Origin: Gemmataceae bacterium
GTDB taxonomy: Bacteria; Planctomycetota; Planctomycetia; Gemmatales; Gemmataceae
Direction: 5' to 3'
Assembly (NCBI GenBank): GCA_025055215.1
Contig: JANWYO010000239.1
Location: 1-35,442, forward strand
DNA: 35,442 bases
In this document: piece after piece, positions 31,422 to 35,442 of the stretch
Layout of the letters: each line of letters opens with the position of its first letter
Numbering within the stretch: position 1 is the first letter of the stretch
Position numbers and translations under genes: made by a program
Notes under the pieces: model-generated
Seen by the model: the letters and a program-made list of their open reading frames with translations, nothing else
Databases searched by the model: none
What the model was told of the DNA's origin: nothing

Positions 31422-32917
31422 GCGAATTCGGCGACGGTGCCCCGCAGCGGTGGCGGGTCTACACGCTCCTGATCGTCGTGGTGGCCGGCATGGTCACGGG
31501 CCGCATCTTCAACACCCAGCGCGTCTACGAACCCGAACTGGCCCGCGACCCCAACGACCCCGCCGATTGGCGGAGCGCCTGGCCAAGCACTCGCCCCACG
31601 CCGATGCCGACGTTCGGCTCCAATGACCGCTCGCGGTGGGCGACCATCCGGGCCTTGGTCGATCATGGGACCTATGTGATCGGCCGCCGCGACCCCGCCG
31701 CCGCCAACGCTCAGAACCCCTACGGCGACAGCGGCATCGTCTTTGAGTCAGGGTGGGAGACCGTTGACAAGGTCCTCCATCCCGAGCGGCAGGAATTCTA
31801 TTCCAGCAAACCGCCGTTATTGCCGACGCTGGTAGCCGGTGAGTACGCCCTGCTGAAACACCTCTGCGGCTGGTCCATCACCGAGTATCCCCAGCGAGTG
31901 GTTCGCGTCATCCTCCTGACGGTCAACCTGATACCGTTTGTGCTGTATCTGGTACTGCTGGCCCGTCTGGTGGAGCGCTACTCAGTCACCGATTGGGGGC
32001 GGCTGTACGTCATGGGCGTGGCGTGCTTCGGCACCTTCCTGACCACCTTCGCCGTGACACTTAACAACCACACGGTGGCGGCCCATTGTGCCTTGTTCGC
32101 CCTCTACCTGGCCCTGCGCATCTGGAACGATGGTGAGCGCTCGCCGGCTCTCTTCCTGGGGGCGGGCTTTCTCACGGCGTTGACAGCAGCGGTCGAGCTG
32201 CCGGCGCTGGCCTTCGCGGCGGCGTTAACGGCGGCGCTGCTGTGGCGAAGCCCCCGCCCAACACTCTGCTATTTCCTGCCAGCCGCCCTGGTGCCGGCCG
32301 CGGCCTTTTTCCTCACCAACTACCTCGCCTTAGGCCGGTGGACGCCGGCTTACGGCGAATTCGGCGGCCCGTGGTACGAATATCCCGGCAGCCACTGGCT
32401 CAAGGCACGCGACGGCACGCCGCACGGCATCGACTGGGCCGGCGAGCGCGAATCCCGGGCCGCGTACGTGTTGCACTTCCTCGTCGGTCATCATGGCCTC
32501 CTGTCGCTGACCCCCGTCAATGTCCTGGCTTTGGTCGGCATGGTGTGGGCTAGCCACCGCGCGCTCCGCCAATGGCTGAGGGTGCGGTCGGCCAACGGGC
32601 CGGCCATCGGCCCGTTGGCCCCTTTGGGCGTCTTGACGCTCGTCCTCACCGTGGTGGTCACCGGCTTTTACCTGGTCCGCACCAGCAATTACGGCGGCAA
32701 CACCAGCGGCCCGCGCTGGCTTTTCTGGCTGACGCCGTTCTGGCTCCTGACCCTGCTTCCCGTGGCCGACTGGCTGGCTACGCGCCGCTGGGGACGGGGC
32801 CTGGGCCACGCCCTCCTCCTGATCTCGGTCGTCTCCGTCAGCTACCCGGCGTGGAACCCCTGGCGCCAGCCGTGGTTGTACCAATGGATGGAAATCATCG
32901 GCTGGATTCAGTACTGA
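31418..32917 (+). CDS. polytopic membrane protein, possibly GT-C type
   Basis: A 499-residue protein with one span near residues 16-30, a long hydrophilic loop to about 150, then roughly ten more spans. This layout recalls GT-C glycosyltransferases of the ArnT/PMT kind, which use the polyprenyl-phosphate sugars made by GT2 enzymes, but I see no clear catalytic motif and do not assign a family. It is translationally coupled to the GT2 gene (ATGA overlap) with an excellent GGAGGTGA 7 nt before the ATG. The open frame runs far upstream on the other reading frame of the GT2 gene, but those residues are not part of this protein. An internal perfect 13-bp inverted repeat lies at 32590-32602/32608-32620. 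Confidence 0.8.
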   Translation: MSEFGDGAPQRWRVYTLLIVVVAGMVTGRIFNTQRVYEPELARDPNDPADWRSAWPSTRPTPMPTFGSNDRSRWATIRALVDHGTYVIGRRDPAAANAQNPYGDSGIVFESGWETVDKVLHPERQEFYSSKPPLLPTLVAGEYALLKHLCGWSITEYPQRVVRVILLTVNLIPFVLYLVLLARLVERYSVTDWGRLYVMGVACFGTFLTTFAVTLNNHTVAAHCALFALYLALRIWNDGERSPALFLGAGFLTALTAAVELPALAFAAALTAALLWRSPRPTLCYFLPAALVPAAAFFLTNYLALGRWTPAYGEFGGPWYEYPGSHWLKARDGTPHGIDWAGERESRAAYVLHFLVGHHGLLSLTPVNVLALVGMVWASHRALRQWLRVRSANGPAIGPLAPLGVLTLVLTVVVTGFYLVRTSNYGGNTSGPRWLFWLTPFWLLTLLPVADWLATRRWGRGLGHALLLISVVSVSYPAWNPWRQPWLYQWMEIIGWIQY

Positions 32918-32950
32918 CCTCGGCCCCGCCTGCTGCTGGAAGGAACGCCT

Positions 32951-34087
32951 ATGTCCGCCGAAGCTTTTGCCTCCGACCCGTGGTCGCGGCTGCCCAACGA
33001 CGTTTTCCCCCACACCCCGGCGGAGCCGGCGGTGGACCGGTCGCCGCGCCCGGGTTTTTGGGGGAGCGTCCTGTGGTGCTTGGGAATTTTGCTCGTTCAG
33101 ATCGCGGGCGTGCTGCTCGGCTTCGGGGCCGTGGTGACGTTGGTGGCCGTGGAAGGTCTGCCCGCGGACGTACACGAGTTCCTCAAGATTTCCCCCCATC
33201 CGGGGTTGGAGTACCTCCTGCGAACGCCTGGGTTCCAGCGGTTGCTGCGGGTTTACATGGTGACCACCTTGGCCGGGGCGCAGTTGCTGACGCTCCTGCT
33301 GGCCTGGGGAGCCGTACGCAGTGTCCTCGGGGCTGATTGGCCGCGGATGCTGGCTCTCCGTCGCCCCAGCGGGCTGCACCTCGTTCTGGTTCTCCTGACC
33401 TTGCCCGGGGTGATGCTGCTCCCCGAGGGGGTTGACGCCTGCGTTCGCCAGCACCTCCCCGACTACCTCGGGCTGGACACGCTGATGGCCAGCCTGCGAA
33501 CCTGGCCGTTGGGATTGGCGATCCTCATTGTTGGCGTCCTCCCGGGGATCGCCGAGGAACTCTTTTTCCGCGGCTTCATCGGCCACGGGCTAGTCGGCCG
33601 GTATGGCGTCCTCAGAGGCGTGCTGCTGACGTCGCTTCTGTTCGGCCTGGTCCACCTGGAGCCGCGACAAATAATCTACGCTCCGGTAGTGGGTGTGCTG
33701 CTGCATTGGATTTACTGGACTACGCGCTCGCTCTGGATGCCGATGCTGCTGCACGTCTTGAACAACGCGCTGTCGGTCGCCGCTCCGCGTTTTGATGGGC
33801 TTGACTTTCTGAATGAACCGGGGAGCTGGCGCTGGTGGGCAATGCTGTCAGCCTCGTTGCTGCTCCTGGCGATTTGTCTTTGGGCGCTGCACCGCAGCCG
33901 GACGGTGGTTTGCCTTCTGACCGACGACCGGCCAGATTGGCTGCCGAGTTACCCCAACGTGGCCCATCCGCCGGTGCTGGCGGGGGCCGTGCTGGTACGG
34001 GCTTGGCCGGGCGAACTTGTTCTGGCGTGGGTAGGGGCGGGGGTGGTGGTGTTTGTCACCGCGGTCGGCTGCGTGGTCTGTCTGTGA
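32951..34087 (+). CDS. CPBP family intramembrane protease
   Basis: A 378-residue polytopic protein with the CPBP/Abi (CAAX-like) protease motifs: EELFFRG at 202-208 (E202, E203), FGLVHLEPRQ with H235 and a later HVLNNALS with H268. These glutamate/histidine residues form the intramembrane active site. Family members process peptides or are membrane-linked factors of immunity and secretion. A hydrophilic 30-residue start precedes the first span. AAGGA lies 6 nt upstream of the ATG. It follows the GT2/membrane-protein operon by 33 bp on the same strand and may be its last gene, though the role there is unknown. It converges on the next gene with an 18-bp gap. Confidence 0.88.
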   Translation: MSAEAFASDPWSRLPNDVFPHTPAEPAVDRSPRPGFWGSVLWCLGILLVQIAGVLLGFGAVVTLVAVEGLPADVHEFLKISPHPGLEYLLRTPGFQRLLRVYMVTTLAGAQLLTLLLAWGAVRSVLGADWPRMLALRRPSGLHLVLVLLTLPGVMLLPEGVDACVRQHLPDYLGLDTLMASLRTWPLGLAILIVGVLPGIAEELFFRGFIGHGLVGRYGVLRGVLLTSLLFGLVHLEPRQIIYAPVVGVLLHWIYWTTRSLWMPMLLHVLNNALSVAAPRFDGLDFLNEPGSWRWWAMLSASLLLLAICLWALHRSRTVVCLLTDDRPDWLPSYPNVAHPPVLAGAVLVRAWPGELVLAWVGAGVVVFVTAVGCVVCL

Positions 34088-34105
34088 TGCCCTGCCACCG
34101 AAGCG

Positions 34106-35442
34106 TCAATCGAGCACCTTGGCGCCGTGGTGCCGGTCGTACCAGGCCCGCAACTCCCGGTCGCATTGTTGCAGTCCGTGACGGGCCAGCAAAAGGGCGG
34201 CACCGGCCGCGAGGCAAGGGCCCAGCGCTGTGGCCGCGGTCGGCCCCGCGGCGGCAGCCCAATAGACGGCCCCCGGCGGCATCAAGGCCCCCCAGAACGT
34301 CCCTCCAACCCGAGTCAGCACAAATGCCAGCAGCGGCACACCCAAGGTGAGCAACGAGCCGAGACCGTTGGCGTGCAAGCCACGGGAGAAGGCCCGAAAG
34401 CCAAGGGCGAAATACAGCCCCCACAGGATCGTGGCCACTGCCATCGCGTGCCCGAATCGGAGTGCCTCGCGCCCGACGATGACGCCCACGTCGGGAGCGT
34501 GCGCGTCCAGTGCGGCGAGGATGCGGCTGAGGCCGTCCGCCAACCACAGCAGCGTCGCCACCAGGAAATAGCCCCGGCCGCGTCGCCACGCGGCGGCGGC
34601 GGCCGCGTCCCAGTAGTCGCGTGGCTCCAGCTGGGTCAGCAGAAGTAGCTCCAACCGTCGGCAACGGTCTTGGGTATTACTGTCCCACAAGCCGTATTGA
34701 AAGGCTGCGGGGACCGCGGCCAGGACCACCAGGGCGGCGGCCACGGCGGGGATACCGCCAGCCCTGTCGTTGAAGAGTTGGAAGACGGAGCGTCCCAGCC
34801 ACGGAGGCCAATGGGGACCGGCGAGGGTGAACAGGGCGTACAAAACGCCAAAGCCCCCTGCCAGCCAGAGATTGACTCGTCCCGAATACTCCATTACCCG
34901 CCGCACGGCCCACCACGACAGCGGCCGGTCGCCGACGGCGTCGCGGTCGGCTGCGGCGGCGATGCTCAGCGGTGCGTAGTGCAGTTCGCGGAAATGCGCC
35001 TTCAGGCGATGGGCCGCGCGATGGAGCAGCACCAGTGCCGTGGCCAGGGCCAGACCCTCAAGCCAGACCATGCGCTCCCACGCCGGCCATGCCTCGTGAG
35101 CGGCCATCCATCCCTGGACCGGTTCCAGCCAGAATTGCATGACGCTGAATGGGTTGTAGCGGTGGGCCAGCAACAGCCCACTGACCACCACCTCGCCGAT
35201 GGCCGGCGGCAGGGCCTGAAGCCATCCGATCAGCTTTTCCGCCGCCAGGACGCCGACAAACAGGTAAACCAGGATGAGAAACCCCAGGATGCGCTCGCCC
35301 CAACGGCGGATGGTCCGGCCTTCATAAGCCCAGGTGACCAGTCCCAGACCTGTCACTACCCCCCAGGTCCAGGGCATCACCAGCAGGGGGAGCAAATCGA
35401 CGACATCGAGCACCCCCGCCACACTGAGGAGGACGAGCAGCG
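34106..35442 (-). CDS. ABC-2-permease-like membrane protein, 5' end outside the window
   Basis: At least 440 residues with ten or so hydrophobic segments. The stretch WDSNTQDRCRRLELLLLTQLEPRDYW resembles the cytoplasmic coupling segment of ABC-2 type permeases in planctomycetes (LELLLLTPLSPRE pattern), which suggests a transport permease. The reading frame stays open to the window edge, with more hydrophobic residues (LLVLLSVAGVL) ahead of the first possible GTG at 35422, so the gene is treated as partial at its 5' end. A matching ATPase gene should lie outside the window if the assignment is right. It ends 18 bp from the CPBP gene. Confidence 0.65.
   Translation of the reverse strand, partial: LLVLLSVAGVLDVVDLLPLLVMPWTWGVVTGLGLVTWAYEGRTIRRWGERILGFLILVYLFVGVLAAEKLIGWLQALPPAIGEVVVSGLLLAHRYNPFSVMQFWLEPVQGWMAAHEAWPAWERMVWLEGLALATALVLLHRAAHRLKAHFRELHYAPLSIAAAADRDAVGDRPLSWWAVRRVMEYSGRVNLWLAGGFGVLYALFTLAGPHWPPWLGRSVFQLFNDRAGGIPAVAAALVVLAAVPAAFQYGLWDSNTQDRCRRLELLLLTQLEPRDYWDAAAAAAWRRGRGYFLVATLLWLADGLSRILAALDAHAPDVGVIVGREALRFGHAMAVATILWGLYFALGFRAFSRGLHANGLGSLLTLGVPLLAFVLTRVGGTFWGALMPPGAVYWAAAAGPTAATALGPCLAAGAALLLARHGLQQCDRELRAWYDRHHGAKVLD

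Overview
The window (about 65% G+C by eye) looks like chromosomal DNA of a planctomycete, most likely family Gemmataceae. The main markers are a Tat-exported DUF1501 protein at the left edge, a DUF1963 protein carrying the short N-terminal TIGR02996 module typical of Gemmata relatives, and a surface FG-GAP protein with an N-terminal LEPR-XLL-like motif. Genes are closely packed, often coupled (ATGA overlaps, 0-3 nt gaps), and several good sigma-70-type promoters with 16-18 bp spacers can be read. I see no tRNA, rRNA, CRISPR array, transposase or integrase.

Left part (1-9.6 kb, all minus strand): a DUF1501 protein; an operon for a membrane-anchored dual-specificity phosphatase with a C-terminal beta-sandwich, a UPF0104-type flippase-like protein and a polyprenyl-phosphate glycosyltransferase (GT2); the rpsB-tsf translation operon with its own promoter and an intrinsic terminator; a pair of immunity-like genes (Imm17-like and TIGR02996-DUF1963); and the decayed C-terminal end of a TIGR01777-type epimerase with an in-frame stop codon.

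Middle part (9.6-21.2 kb): a XdhC-family protein coupled to a 901-residue membrane-anchored solute-binding-like protein. These converge on a DMT/DUF486 and parvulin pair, and a 36-bp perfect palindrome holds both facing stop codons. Next come a small PDZ protein, a short secretin-like protein, the 862-residue FG-GAP surface protein, a Rieske non-heme iron oxygenase of the choline-monooxygenase type and a small zinc-ribbon protein.

Right part (21.4-35.4 kb): a fused ThiS-ThiG thiazole synthase, a 60-residue membrane protein in its own promoter-terminator unit, hisF-pilT, a tandem alpha/beta hydrolase whose first half has lost its nucleophile, a four-S1-domain RNA-binding protein, and a second flippase-GT2 module (followed by a polytopic membrane protein and a CPBP protease). 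The last gene is an ABC-2-permease-like membrane protein running off the right edge.

Most genes are housekeeping or cell-envelope functions. The less ordinary items are the duplicated flippase-GT2 modules, the phosphatase-beta-sandwich fusion, the half-dead tandem hydrolase, the orphan XdhC plus solute-binding pair, the toxin-less immunity pair, the truncated epimerase and the palindromes at gene ends. I did not find a clearly new multi-gene defence or mobile system.
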